The translations under genes and the position numbers were made by a program. This document shows, in pieces, positions 52,915 to 61,489 of a stretch of 64,000 nucleotides of DNA (positions are counted from its first letter, which is position 1; every line of letters begins with the position of its first letter). The stretch comes from JARYLZ01 sp964388275 (GTDB taxonomy: Bacteria > Bacteroidota > Ignavibacteria > SZUA-365), in assembly GCA_964388275.1 (NCBI GenBank), contig CAYLZD010000010.1, forward strand, positions 56,941-120,940, in the 5' to 3' direction. The notes under the pieces were generated by a model. It saw only the letters and a program-made list of their open reading frames with translations. It was not told where the DNA came from and did not search any database.

Positions 52915-52944
52915 AAAAAAGGAGACCTTAGGGTCTCCTTTTTT
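52915..52944 (+). terminator. Rho-independent terminator of the T9SS cargo gene
   Basis: A perfect 13-bp stem (AAAAAAGGAGACC / GGTCTCCTTTTTT) with a 4-nt loop, 16 bp after the stop codon, with a six-T tract in the right arm. It could also act for minus-strand transcripts arriving from the DUF6588 genes. Confidence 0.92.
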
Positions 52945-53083
52945 CGTACGCGGGCAATACTTCAGGCTGTTTTGAAATCACTCATCGTTTGACTGCGGCG
53001 CCGTCGGTCGATAAACAGCCCTGCCGCGCGAAGCGGCTGCACGGGACCGTGATTCGCGCATCCGGCCGCCGAGCCCCGGGAGC

Positions 53084-54214
53084 TTACCTGGCGAGCCTGT
53101 TGAACTCGGTGTTCCTGGCCTCTTTCCACGGCCAGAACTGCCAGCTTACGCCTCCGCCGATGATGACGTGTTTGCTGATGCCGGCGCTTATGAACGCGTC
53201 CAGATTGCGGTAATGCGCGGCAACGCCCACGGTCATCTTGAAGGCCTCGTCCGATAAGCCGATGCGCGCGGTTTGCGGATCTATGTCGTAACCGATCTGC
53301 TCCTTGACATTCGCGGGCAGAGTGAACGTGTATGAACCCTTCGAACGCAGCAGATCCAGTGACGCTCCCACGAAGGGTTCGATCCAGGCGAAGCGCCGTC
53401 CCGCGTGCAGGTTGATCGAGTACATGTCGGTCGTCGCGTCGAGTTTCGCCTGGGTAACGCCGACCTTGTTCTCGATGGTGGTGTGCTGGTAGGTCACTTG
53501 AACGGCCGCGTTGACATCGGGATCTCTGAACCAGTTGCTGAAACCGTGCCTGAGGCCGATGCCGAAAAAGGAGAATTTCCCGATGTTTTTGTCGAAAGTC
53601 ACAGGCGGTATGTAACGAAGGATGGCGTCGGTGTGTTTCCACGTGCCGATGAAAATCTGAGGTATGGCGGCGAAAACCGCGCTCTGATTCGTGCCGTTGG
53701 TCAACTGCAGCGAATCCGGAACCAGCCTGATCTGTTCCTCCGGAATGCCCGCCAGCCTGAGATACTCCTTCGGGATGCGGAACCAGCTTCCCTGGCCGCC
53801 GAACACCGTGGCGGACTCGAGCAGCGTATCGAGATCGCCGTTGCGCGCGGCCAACCCGAGAAAGAGTTTGAACAGCTGCAGGTCGGGGCTGTCGGTCGGC
53901 CTCACCTGATATGGAACCGAGCCGGTGTAAGTCCGCTGATCGTCCCTGACCCATGTGTATACCGACTGCGCCGACAATCCGATTGTGAGCCGGTTTTTCC
54001 GGTCGACGCTCGCCGTCGTGTAGAAGCCGTGATTGACGCCGACATTGGTCACGATCACGAGAGGGCCCATGAAACCCGTGGAGTTCTCTCCGAAAAGCTG
54101 CAGAGAGAATTCCTCGAGTATCTTTTTCATCACCTGCTGGTTGAACTGGGCCGGAGCGGGCGGCGCTGCGGCCAGCGCGAGCAGGATGAAGCAGCAGACC
54201 TTGTATTTCTTCAT
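53084..54214 (-). CDS. DUF6588-like outer-membrane beta-barrel protein, paralogue 1
   Basis: 376 residues with a Sec signal peptide (MKKYKVCCFILLALAAAPPA ending PAQ). The mature protein is a series of amphipathic beta strands with alternating aromatic/Gly residues and ends in strands such as ISKHVIIGGGVSWQFWPW, typical of outer-membrane barrels in FCB bacteria. It shares order and motifs with the next gene upstream: SVYTWVRDDQRTYTGSVPYQ versus GVWTFIPDDQRTFTATIPAH, and IGKFSFFGIGLRHGFSNWF versus IGKISFFGAGLKHSPTQYI. Start has AAAGG upstream. It lies 16 bp after its paralogue in an operon with adk. Function unknown. Confidence 0.8.
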   Translation of the reverse strand: MKKYKVCCFILLALAAAPPAPAQFNQQVMKKILEEFSLQLFGENSTGFMGPLVIVTNVGVNHGFYTTASVDRKNRLTIGLSAQSVYTWVRDDQRTYTGSVPYQVRPTDSPDLQLFKLFLGLAARNGDLDTLLESATVFGGQGSWFRIPKEYLRLAGIPEEQIRLVPDSLQLTNGTNQSAVFAAIPQIFIGTWKHTDAILRYIPPVTFDKNIGKFSFFGIGLRHGFSNWFRDPDVNAAVQVTYQHTTIENKVGVTQAKLDATTDMYSINLHAGRRFAWIEPFVGASLDLLRSKGSYTFTLPANVKEQIGYDIDPQTARIGLSDEAFKMTVGVAAHYRNLDAFISAGISKHVIIGGGVSWQFWPWKEARNTEFNRLAR

Positions 54215-54230
54215 GCCTTTTGTCTTTCGG

Positions 54231-55181
54231 TTAAAACCTGATCCCGGCGCCCAGCGTGAGATTGTCCTGTACGCCTATGCAATACTCCAGCGTGAGATCC
54301 ACCAGTGGGATAAAAGTTACGTTGACGCCTGCAGTGAAGCGGAAATTCACCCGCTCGAAGTCCAGAGAGATGGATTGGACCGCGTCGAGCCCCGGCGGCA
54401 ATCCTGAACCGTCCGGCGTGTATTCGTAAGCAACTTTGATGGAGTAGCTCTCATAGCCGAAGCCGCCGAATGCCTCGAGTATTCCCAGCGGGAGGCTCGC
54501 GTGAACGTTGGCGGCAAGATTTGTCACGTTCATCACCCGGCCTATCTTGAATTGCTGTGCGGCCGCCATGAATGCGAGATCGAAGGGCAACTCGATGTAC
54601 TGTGTCGGACTGTGCTTGAGACCCGCGCCGAAGAAGCTGATTTTGCCGATTTCAGGATCGAAGGTGATCGGCGGTATGCCCCTGAGCATGAGTTCCGTCG
54701 CCGCGAAGGAGCCGATGGTTACATGCGGGAGCACGATGAAGGTGTTCTTCAGATCGGCGCCGTCCGGAAGCCGGATGTCGGGATACGGCTTGCCCGAGGG
54801 ATCGGTGCGCCCGGATTGCAGCAGGGCGCCGCTTCCACCGGCCACGGTCGCCGTGACAATCCTGTCGGGATACCCGTACTGGGTGAGATGCGCCGGGATT
54901 GTCGCGGTAAAGGTCCGCTGATCGTCGGGTATGAAGGTCCATACTCCCTTGATGCCGAACCATATGCTGAATCCCGTGTCGATGCGCGCCGTGTGGTACA
55001 AACCGCTGTTGAAACTGTAGCCGACCGCGTCAGCCGCGGGCCGCAGATAATCACGGGCCAGTTCACGGATTCCCAGTTCGCTGACGAGGTCGGGGATTGA
55101 CTGCGCGCGCAACTCGTGGTTCGGTTCGACAACCGCGCACAGAGCGAACAGAATGAAAATGCCGGCGTATCGGAATTTCAT
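54231..55181 (-). CDS. DUF6588-like outer-membrane beta-barrel protein, paralogue 2
   Basis: 316 residues. Signal peptide (MKFRYAGIFILFALCAVVEP ... LRAQ). Barrel-like strand pattern with the family core ITFDPEIGKISFFGAGLKHS and a C-terminal strand ending in Phe (IGVQDNLTLGAGIRF), the usual signature for BAM-dependent outer-membrane insertion. It is a shorter paralogue of the neighbouring gene, differing mainly in the central loop. It follows adk by 17 bp. Tandem duplication followed by divergence is inferred. Function unknown; perhaps a porin-like or structural barrel. Confidence 0.82.
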   Translation of the reverse strand: MKFRYAGIFILFALCAVVEPNHELRAQSIPDLVSELGIRELARDYLRPAADAVGYSFNSGLYHTARIDTGFSIWFGIKGVWTFIPDDQRTFTATIPAHLTQYGYPDRIVTATVAGGSGALLQSGRTDPSGKPYPDIRLPDGADLKNTFIVLPHVTIGSFAATELMLRGIPPITFDPEIGKISFFGAGLKHSPTQYIELPFDLAFMAAAQQFKIGRVMNVTNLAANVHASLPLGILEAFGGFGYESYSIKVAYEYTPDGSGLPPGLDAVQSISLDFERVNFRFTAGVNVTFIPLVDLTLEYCIGVQDNLTLGAGIRF

Positions 55182-55198
55182 GATTGCTTCGAGTCCGG

Positions 55199-55756
55199 CT
55201 ATCGCCGGCCGTCTATGACCGAGATTATGTTGTGCGAAATCGCTTCGATGGAACCGACTCCCTCCACGTCGCTGAGAAGGCCCGCCGTTCTGTAATATCC
55301 GATCAGGGGTTTGGTGCTTTCATGATAGACTTTCAACCTGTTGCCGATGGTTTCAATCGTATCGTCCGCTCTGCCTCGTTTTCCGAGCCGTTCTATCAAC
55401 TCCGCATCGGGGACGATGAGGTTGATGACTACCGTCAGCGAAGAGTTGGTTTCTTCGAGCATTCCCGCCAGCTCATCGGCCTGCGCGACCGTGCGCGGGT
55501 ATCCGTCCAGTAGAAAGCCGTTCCGGCAGTCTTCCGCGGAAATGCGCTGTTTCACCATCGCATTCGTAAGCGCATCCGGCACGAGATCGCCCGCGTCGGA
55601 ATACCGCTTAGCCTCGAGTCCCAGCGGAGTGGCTTCCCGTATGTTTTGCCTGAAAATGTCGCCGGTCGAGATATGCGGCACCTTGTAATGTCCGGCGATA
55701 TGTTGCGCCTGCGTTCCCTTGCCGGCGCCCGGAGGACCGAAGATGACTATTCGCAT
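55199..55756 (-). CDS. adk: Adenylate kinase (short, LID-less form)
   Basis: 185 residues; catalyses ATP + AMP to 2 ADP. The P-loop IFGPPGAGKGTQAQ, AMP-binding HISTGDIFRQNI, GFLLDGYPRTVAQAD and the catalytic-Arg region IERLGKRGRADDTIETI are visible. The length and the direct run GKRGRADDTIETIGNRL show the short-type enzyme without the zinc/LID insert (~215 aa in long forms), as in other Bacteroidota. ATG 55754-55756 is chosen because the P-loop begins at residue 5 as usual, with AAGGA upstream. First gene of an adk-DUF6588-DUF6588 unit; candidate promoter at 55814-55846. Confidence 0.96.
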   Translation of the reverse strand: MRIVIFGPPGAGKGTQAQHIAGHYKVPHISTGDIFRQNIREATPLGLEAKRYSDAGDLVPDALTNAMVKQRISAEDCRNGFLLDGYPRTVAQADELAGMLEETNSSLTVVINLIVPDAELIERLGKRGRADDTIETIGNRLKVYHESTKPLIGYYRTAGLLSDVEGVGSIEAISHNIISVIDGRR

Positions 55757-55813
55757 GGATTTTTCCTTATGTGCAAATCTTGTGTGATGTTGAGATCGGC
55801 ATGTTCGACTTCC

Positions 55814-55846
55814 CGAAAGTAAGCATCCGCCCCGCAACGCTCCAAA
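55814..55846 (-). promoter_or_regulatory. Candidate Bacteroidota-type promoter of adk
   Basis: On the minus strand TTTG (55843-55846) is followed after 21 bp by TACTTTCG (55814-55821), one mismatch from TAnnTTTG. Predicted leader about 50 nt. It is weaker than the HU example because the spacer is at the long end of the accepted range. Confidence 0.35.
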
Positions 55847-55960
55847 CCGCCTCATTCCGTGAGCCTCGAATCGGAGGTCCGGAAATGACGTCGCAACCCG
55901 TGACACGGTTCTCTGCAGCTCTGTTCATTGCGCGAAGCGCGCCGGCCCGGCGCCGTTCCG

Positions 55961-56431
55961 TTACGATCCTGTCGGTGCTCGTCGTGCCTTAAGGTATTTC
56001 GAGAGGCGAATGGCGTTGGGAGCGCCGGGGGATGCGGAGTATTCCACTTCGTCCATCAACTTTCTTATCAGCACGATCCCAAGGCCGCCTTTGCGTGGTT
56101 TCCTGAAGTATTCACGCATATCGGGCGGTTTGTAATGTTCGGAATCGAAAGCCAGTCCATTGTCGACGATCGTGACCGTGAATCGCCCAGGGTGCCTCTT
56201 CGCGGATGTAGAAATCCCGAGCTTTATTCTTCCCCCTGGATTGTTTCGATACGCGTGCTTGATGATGTTGGTGCAGGCCTCGTCCACCGCCAATGCGATT
56301 GTCGCGGTTTCCTCTTCGGCGAAACCGAAGTCCAGCGCGGCTGCGGATACGAAGTTTCGGACCTCCGCCAGACGCTCCGTCCGGCTCTCTATCTCGAGAA
56401 TCAGGTCGCTATTGTCGTGTTCGTCGATCAC
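55961..56431 (-). CDS. RsbW-like anti-sigma factor / serine-protein kinase
   Basis: 156 residues with a GHKL ATPase fold of the anti-sigma type: N-box ALAVDEACTNIIKHAY, G1 box VTIVDNGLAFD, and G2 box RKGGLGIVLIRKLMDEVEY. In partner-switching systems such proteins bind either a sigma factor or phosphorylate a STAS antagonist on Ser. It is third in an operon with a SpoIIE-type phosphatase and a STAS protein, i.e. all three switching components. No sigma factor gene lies in the window, so the target is elsewhere, or the output is not a sigma factor. Confidence 0.92.
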   Translation of the reverse strand: MIDEHDNSDLILEIESRTERLAEVRNFVSAAALDFGFAEEETATIALAVDEACTNIIKHAYRNNPGGRIKLGISTSAKRHPGRFTVTIVDNGLAFDSEHYKPPDMREYFRKPRKGGLGIVLIRKLMDEVEYSASPGAPNAIRLSKYLKARRAPTGS

Positions 56432-56451
56432 TGTATTGCCGCTCGCGCTCT

Positions 56452-56841
56452 TTATTCTTCGTCCATAGCCTTTTGATACGAAGATCCGTCCGGATAGTTC
56501 CGGAATCGGGCGATAGCGACCTTCTCCTCCGGATATATCTCGTACAGCAGCGGGAAACCCAGAAGATCGAAAACATTGAACACGCGCGACGACATGTTCG
56601 AGAGCTTGATATCCCCTTGCTTGGTGCGCACATCCTCGATGAACTGCATGAATACGCCCAATCCGGCGCTGCTGATGTAGGACAGGTCGCGGAAATTCAC
56701 CACCAGCCGATAACGTCCGTCATCGAGGTTCTTCTGTATCGCCTGTTCCAGTTCCGGCGCCGTGTGGGCGTCCAGATAGCCCTTCAAGTCCAGAACCGTC
56801 ACATTGTCGATATGCCTGACACCGACGTTGAAGTCGCTCAT
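56452..56841 (-). CDS. STAS-domain anti-sigma factor antagonist
   Basis: 129 residues, a single STAS domain. The phosphorylatable serine lies in DLSYISSAGLGVF (Ser57/Ser58), matching the position targeted by RsbW/SpoIIAB-type kinases. The fold-typical start TVLDLKGYLDAHTAPELEQA is clear. The gene's start codon overlaps the phosphatase stop (ATGA), so the phosphatase and its substrate are translationally coupled; 20 bp separates it from the RsbW-like gene. Predicted cycle: dephosphorylated by the phosphatase, sequesters the RsbW-like protein. Confidence 0.94.
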   Translation of the reverse strand: MSDFNVGVRHIDNVTVLDLKGYLDAHTAPELEQAIQKNLDDGRYRLVVNFRDLSYISSAGLGVFMQFIEDVRTKQGDIKLSNMSSRVFNVFDLLGFPLLYEIYPEEKVAIARFRNYPDGSSYQKAMDEE

Positions 56842-59036
56842 TCTCTCTCCGCCTCCTGCCCGTGAATCGGATTTGTGTCCATTGTATCCTTTTGATCGAT
56901 TTGTTGCGAGTCTTCGATGCCTCCGTTCCAGCGCAAGACGAGAAGCGTCATGTCGTCCTCGGAATCGCCGCGCCCGGTGTGTTCCGCCACGTTTTCGAAA
57001 ATGGCGTCGAGGATCTGTTTTGCCGATTCGTCTCTGTGCGAAAGGGCCGATTCCGCCAGTCTGGAGGCGCCGAATTCCTCGCCTGAAGCGTCGCGCGCCT
57101 CGGTCACTCCGTCCGTGTACATGATAACGATGTCACCGGGGGTCATCTGTATGGCTTCTTCTTTTATGGACTCCTGAAATCGTTCAGATGCGTCGAGTCC
57201 CAGGCCCATGCCGTCCGGACGGAAATAACGGAATCCGTCGCCGTTAATATACAGAAGCGGACAATGCCCCGCACGGGCGAAGGCTAGTTTGCCGCTTTGA
57301 AGGTCCAGCAATGCGTATAACAGGCTTATGAAGGATTTTTTGTCGAGAGTCCTGCAAAGCGTGGCGTTCATCCTGTCCAGAAGCCCCCTGGGCGAAGACA
57401 TGTCGGCCGTTATGGATTGGAAGATCCCTTTCACCTGCGCCATATAGAGAGCGGCGGAAACGCCCTTGCCGGATACGTCGCCGATAATAATGCCCATGCG
57501 GCCGGAATCCGGATGTGTCACATCGTAATAATCTCCGCCTACTTCCCAGGCCGGAAGCGATCTCGCGTATATGTCGTAGGATCCTCTGGTCGGGAGCAGG
57601 GCCGGCAGCAAGCTGTGCTGCATGGTTCTCGCGACGTCGAGTTCCTGACTGAAGCGCTCCCGGATGATGGACTCTGATATCAGCCGGCTGTTTTCCAGGG
57701 CTATCGAAACCAGATCCGAGAATGCGGAGAGCACCGTCACCAGATCCTTGTCTATGTCGTAAGGGTTCTTTTTGTGCACTCCGAGGAAGCCGGCGATGCC
57801 GCTCTGAACGCGCAGAGGCAGGACCGCCAATGATCCGGTCAACGGTTGCTGCATGAAGCGCCTGTCGCGCTGAAGGTCCTGGACCGTCACGGCCTTTCCG
57901 GTCTCCAGGACAAGGGAAGAGATCGGCCGGCCGTCGGCGAGCGCCAGAGATTTATGCTGTTCCGGCGTCATTTTACGCTGCGCGAGCCGCTGTGCCTGCT
58001 CTTCCACCGCGCGGCGCAATCCGGTGTTCCGGCTGGGTATGGCGCTCGGCTGCAGTTCTATCCAGGCGCCGTCCCCTTCGCTGATCTCGGTCGCCAGATG
58101 CGCCGCCGTGGAGAGCAGGTCGTCCATGTCGAAAACCTCGGTCACCAGCTTGCTCATGTTGCGGAAAGACGATATCTCGGCCTTTTTACGGTCGAATTCC
58201 CGCGCGGTGGGGAGATGCAGCAACGTGCTGGAGAAACCGATACCCATGTAAATCGAGGCGAAGAGGCAAACGGTGGAGAACAGAGCGTCCAACGCGGGAT
58301 GTATCAATCCCAGCGCGGCCTTGTACATTGCGCCGACTGACGGCGAGAACGTGAAAACGGCGCCGTCGATCGTGAGCATGGTGAAGAATACGACGCCGAA
58401 GAATGAGAGCACGAGATTGGCGATTTTCTCGCGGCGAGTCAGCACCAGAATCCAGGAAAAGCGGAATCCGTTGACCAGCATGGCGGAAACCAGTAGCAGG
58501 GACGTCAGAAGAATTGTCCAGTGTCCCTCCTCCGCCGCCGCGGGTTGCAGCGTGAAGAGCATTATGTAAAACGCCTCGATGGACAGGAAGGCCGTGAAGT
58601 TGCGCTTGGTATAGCGCCTTCGTTTTATGAAAATCAATTGCGTGAAAATCGCCAGAAGGATCAGGGACAGGGTTCCACCGAGGTAAGCCAGCAATGCCGA
58701 CACGATGACTGTCATGATTCCGTCAGGCGCGGGCATCCCGCCTTCAATCCGGAAAGCGGCGAGATCCCCGAGGCGGATGAGACCGAGCGCGACCAGCAGA
58801 ATTGTTGCAGCCATCACGGCCGTACCCAGAAGTTGAACAGGGTTGCGTTCGTGCCGCCGGAAGTATTCCCATGCCGCGAAACCGACGCAAAAGAGGCCCG
58901 CGGCGAGGAGGAAGATGTGCGCTATATCTCCCGCTGGTCGCGTGGAAGTCAGCGCGTGCCTTGCAGTCAGATATGTGAAATCGACCGCGAAAAAAATTCC
59001 GGCGAGCAGAATGACAAACCGTCGATTGTGCCTCAT
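56838..59036 (-). CDS. Membrane-bound GAF-SpoIIE/PP2C phosphatase (RsbU-like)
   Basis: 732 residues. About seven or eight hydrophobic helices occupy the first ~270 residues (7TM-type sensory region). A GAF domain follows (~295-460; EGDGAWIELQPS, VTVQDLQRDRRFM, GFLGVHKKNPYDI). A PP2C/SpoIIE catalytic domain closes it (~480-700), with metal motifs EVGGDYYDVT, IGDVSGKGVSAALYMA, ARAGHCPLLYI, MYTDGVTEARD and DDMTLLVLR. It dephosphorylates the STAS protein encoded next. A membrane signal plus a GAF ligand would control the switch. First gene of the operon; the promoter lies in 59037-59225, shared with the divergent ABC ATPase gene. Confidence 0.93.
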   Translation of the reverse strand: MRHNRRFVILLAGIFFAVDFTYLTARHALTSTRPAGDIAHIFLLAAGLFCVGFAAWEYFRRHERNPVQLLGTAVMAATILLVALGLIRLGDLAAFRIEGGMPAPDGIMTVIVSALLAYLGGTLSLILLAIFTQLIFIKRRRYTKRNFTAFLSIEAFYIMLFTLQPAAAEEGHWTILLTSLLLVSAMLVNGFRFSWILVLTRREKIANLVLSFFGVVFFTMLTIDGAVFTFSPSVGAMYKAALGLIHPALDALFSTVCLFASIYMGIGFSSTLLHLPTAREFDRKKAEISSFRNMSKLVTEVFDMDDLLSTAAHLATEISEGDGAWIELQPSAIPSRNTGLRRAVEEQAQRLAQRKMTPEQHKSLALADGRPISSLVLETGKAVTVQDLQRDRRFMQQPLTGSLAVLPLRVQSGIAGFLGVHKKNPYDIDKDLVTVLSAFSDLVSIALENSRLISESIIRERFSQELDVARTMQHSLLPALLPTRGSYDIYARSLPAWEVGGDYYDVTHPDSGRMGIIIGDVSGKGVSAALYMAQVKGIFQSITADMSSPRGLLDRMNATLCRTLDKKSFISLLYALLDLQSGKLAFARAGHCPLLYINGDGFRYFRPDGMGLGLDASERFQESIKEEAIQMTPGDIVIMYTDGVTEARDASGEEFGASRLAESALSHRDESAKQILDAIFENVAEHTGRGDSEDDMTLLVLRWNGGIEDSQQIDQKDTMDTNPIHGQEAERE

Positions 59037-59225
59037 AATGGCAAGTATCGGATTTTTTTAACGGAATGAAAAATCACGGCAGGTATCACGGATCATTTGC
59101 GGTCCGGTCTTTCGTTCCCGGCATCATTTCCGATACGTTTCACGGGGACCGTTGTTTCGCAGCCGATGCGTCGGCCCTTCCGGCTTCTTGCCGCCCTCGC
59201 GGGATACAGTTATTTTGAAAAACCG

Positions 59226-60263
59226 ATGATGCCGCATACCGATAGAATAACACCCATCGTTCAAGTCCGCGCAGTCTCGAAGTACTTCCCGTTGGCGCCA
59301 GGTTCTTTTGCCGGGACGGCCGGTTTCGTGCGCGCGGTCGAGAATGTGTCGCTCGAAGTGGAACGGGCAGGGATCCTGGGGCTTGTCGGCGAATCGGGTT
59401 GCGGAAAATCCACTCTCGGGCGCATGATTCTGAATCTCCTGAGGCCTGATTCAGGGAGCGTGTTTTTCGACGGGATGGATGTCGGAGCATTGAACCGCCG
59501 GGAAGCCAGGAAGCTCAGAAAACGCATGCAGATCATATTTCAGGATCCCTTCAGTTCGCTGAATCCTCGCATGTCGGTGGGCGCGATGCTCGAAGAGATT
59601 CTGTCTGTACACGAAATAGTGCCGCAGGCTGAACGAGAAGCCCGGGTGACGAGCCTACTTGAGATGGTGGGCTTGAATGCCTTCCACGCCGGCCGCTTTC
59701 CGCACGAGTTCAGCAGCGGCCAACGGCAACGGATCGGCATAGCCCGGGCTATCGCGGTGGAACCGGATTTTATCGTTTGCGACGAGCCCGTATCAGCTCT
59801 AGATGTCTCCATACAGGCGCAGATAATTAATCTTCTGCTGGACCTTCACGAGCGTTTGAATCTGGCCTACCTGTTCATTTCCCACGATCTGCACGTTGTC
59901 CGGCACATATCCGACAGGGTCGCAGTCATGTATCTGGGCCGTATCGTGGAGATTGGTCCGACTGCTCCGGTATGCATGCAACCCTTGCATCCTTACTCGA
60001 GGGCGCTGATCGGTTCCATCCCCAGGCCCGATCCGAGCCGTCCGCGCACGGCGCCGCCTCTCGCGGGGGATGTCCCGTCTCCGGCGGAGGCGCCGGGCGG
60101 ATGCCCGTTTCATCCACGCTGTCCCGAAGCTTTTAACGCCTGCCGCGAGACCATGCCGTTGCTGGCGCCCATCACGGACGGGCACAGCGCCGCCTGCCTT
60201 CTTTACGATAATTGCCGGCCGGAAAGCGGTCTGGAATCGCCCGAAGAAAGAGGCCGCGCATGA
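59226..60263 (+). CDS. Oligopeptide/dipeptide ABC transporter ATPase, OppF/DppF type (orphan)
   Basis: 345 residues. Walker A GESGCGKSTLGRMI, Q-loop IIFQDPFSSLNPRMS, signature FSSGQRQRIGIARA, Walker B DFIVCDEPVSALD and H-loop YLFISHDLHVVRH. The C-terminal oligo_HPY extension (CPFHPRCPEAFNAC) is typical of OppF/DppF. These ATPases power peptide (or nickel) importers together with OppD and two permeases, none of which is present in the window. ATG 59226 (or 59229) is chosen by homology; the frame is open upstream but not conserved. Its stop overlaps the Memo start (ATGA). Confidence 0.92.
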   Translation: MMPHTDRITPIVQVRAVSKYFPLAPGSFAGTAGFVRAVENVSLEVERAGILGLVGESGCGKSTLGRMILNLLRPDSGSVFFDGMDVGALNRREARKLRKRMQIIFQDPFSSLNPRMSVGAMLEEILSVHEIVPQAEREARVTSLLEMVGLNAFHAGRFPHEFSSGQRQRIGIARAIAVEPDFIVCDEPVSALDVSIQAQIINLLLDLHERLNLAYLFISHDLHVVRHISDRVAVMYLGRIVEIGPTAPVCMQPLHPYSRALIGSIPRPDPSRPRTAPPLAGDVPSPAEAPGGCPFHPRCPEAFNACRETMPLLAPITDGHSAACLLYDNCRPESGLESPEERGRA

Positions 60264-61489
60264 TGGTTCCGTCCGACGTTTCCGCGGCGATCCCGCGTTT
60301 GCGGGACGATCTCGAAATGATTCCGATCGAAGAAAACGGCAGCCGATTCATAGTGCTGCGGGATCCGGCCGGTTACAGTTCCGAGATGATCGCGATGACC
60401 CTGGAAGCGTGGCAAACGGCCGCCATTTTCGACGGTCGTCTTACCGCACCCGATATTCGGCGGCTCATGATGCGTATTGCGGGAATTGACTTGCCGGCCG
60501 AAGAAATCACCGGCATAGCCGTGTTCCTGGATGAGCGTCTGTGCCTCGACAACGCCGGATTCCGAGATTTCCGGCGCCGCAGGGATGAGGAATTCGCTTC
60601 TTCGACGATCCGGAAAGCCGTGTACGCCGGCCAATCCTATCCGGACGAGCCGTCGGAATTGAACGCGTTCCTCTCCGAGCTCTTCCAACGCGGCGAAGCG
60701 ATGTCCGCGCCTGACGGTCCCGTGGGAGTGATCGCGCCTCACATAGATCTGCAGGTCGGCGCTTCAATATATGTTCCCGCCTATCAGCTTCTGCGCACAG
60801 CCGAGTTCGACACGGTGGCGATCATCGGCACCAATCACAGGCCGTGCGGGAGTCTGTTCGTGCCGACGGAGAAGGATTTTGAAACCCCGCTCGGCATCGC
60901 GGAAACAGACAAGGATTTCATGAGGATTTTGAGGGAATCGAGCGGGAATGCGGTCTCGGCCGACGACCTTCATCATCGAAACGAGCATACAATAGAGTTC
61001 CAGATCCTTTTTCTTCAGCATGCCTTCGGAAACAGGCGCATCCGCGTGGCGCCCGTACTGTGCTCGTCCTTCGACCATCTGTTCGCGGACGGCAAAACCC
61101 CGGCGGGCGATCCTGAATTCAGGTCTTTCATTTCGGCTTTCAGGGAAGCGGAACATCGGACCGGAAGGCGGATCGCTTACATACTGAGCGTCGATTGGTC
61201 GCACGTCGGCAGGAAATTCCACGATGAGCAGCCGGCGTCGGAATTGCTGCCGAGCGCGAAGGAGTCGGATCGCTCGCATTTTACAGCCCTCGAGAACGCC
61301 GATTTGGGACTTTTCCACCGCCTGGTCATGTCCACGGGCAACAGGACGAATATCGACGGTTTATCCTGCATTACCACGTTTTTCGAATTGACGCGGCCCT
61401 CCTCCGGACGCTTGCTCGCGTATGAGCAGTGGCATGAGGTCGAGAGGGAATCCGGTGTGACTTACGCTTCCATGGCCTTTTACAGATGA
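60260..61489 (+). CDS. Memo-family protein (AmmeMemoRadiSam system protein B) with N-terminal extension
   Basis: 409 residues. The Memo domain (~115-405) is related to class III extradiol dioxygenases. Its expected metal-site motifs are GVIAPHIDLQVG (His), IIGTNHRPCG (His) and YILSVDWSHVG, with the conserved HRNEHTIEFQILFLQH in the middle. The first ~105 residues (IPRLRDDLEMIPIEENGSRF ... AIFDGRLTAPDIRRLMMR ... ITGIAVFLDERLCLDN) resemble a PqqD-like winged helix. It is coupled by ATGA overlaps to OppF upstream and TatD downstream. Memo is often encoded with AMMECR1 and a radical-SAM protein, both absent here. Catalytic role unsettled. Confidence 0.88.
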   Translation: MMVPSDVSAAIPRLRDDLEMIPIEENGSRFIVLRDPAGYSSEMIAMTLEAWQTAAIFDGRLTAPDIRRLMMRIAGIDLPAEEITGIAVFLDERLCLDNAGFRDFRRRRDEEFASSTIRKAVYAGQSYPDEPSELNAFLSELFQRGEAMSAPDGPVGVIAPHIDLQVGASIYVPAYQLLRTAEFDTVAIIGTNHRPCGSLFVPTEKDFETPLGIAETDKDFMRILRESSGNAVSADDLHHRNEHTIEFQILFLQHAFGNRRIRVAPVLCSSFDHLFADGKTPAGDPEFRSFISAFREAEHRTGRRIAYILSVDWSHVGRKFHDEQPASELLPSAKESDRSHFTALENADLGLFHRLVMSTGNRTNIDGLSCITTFFELTRPSSGRLLAYEQWHEVERESGVTYASMAFYR

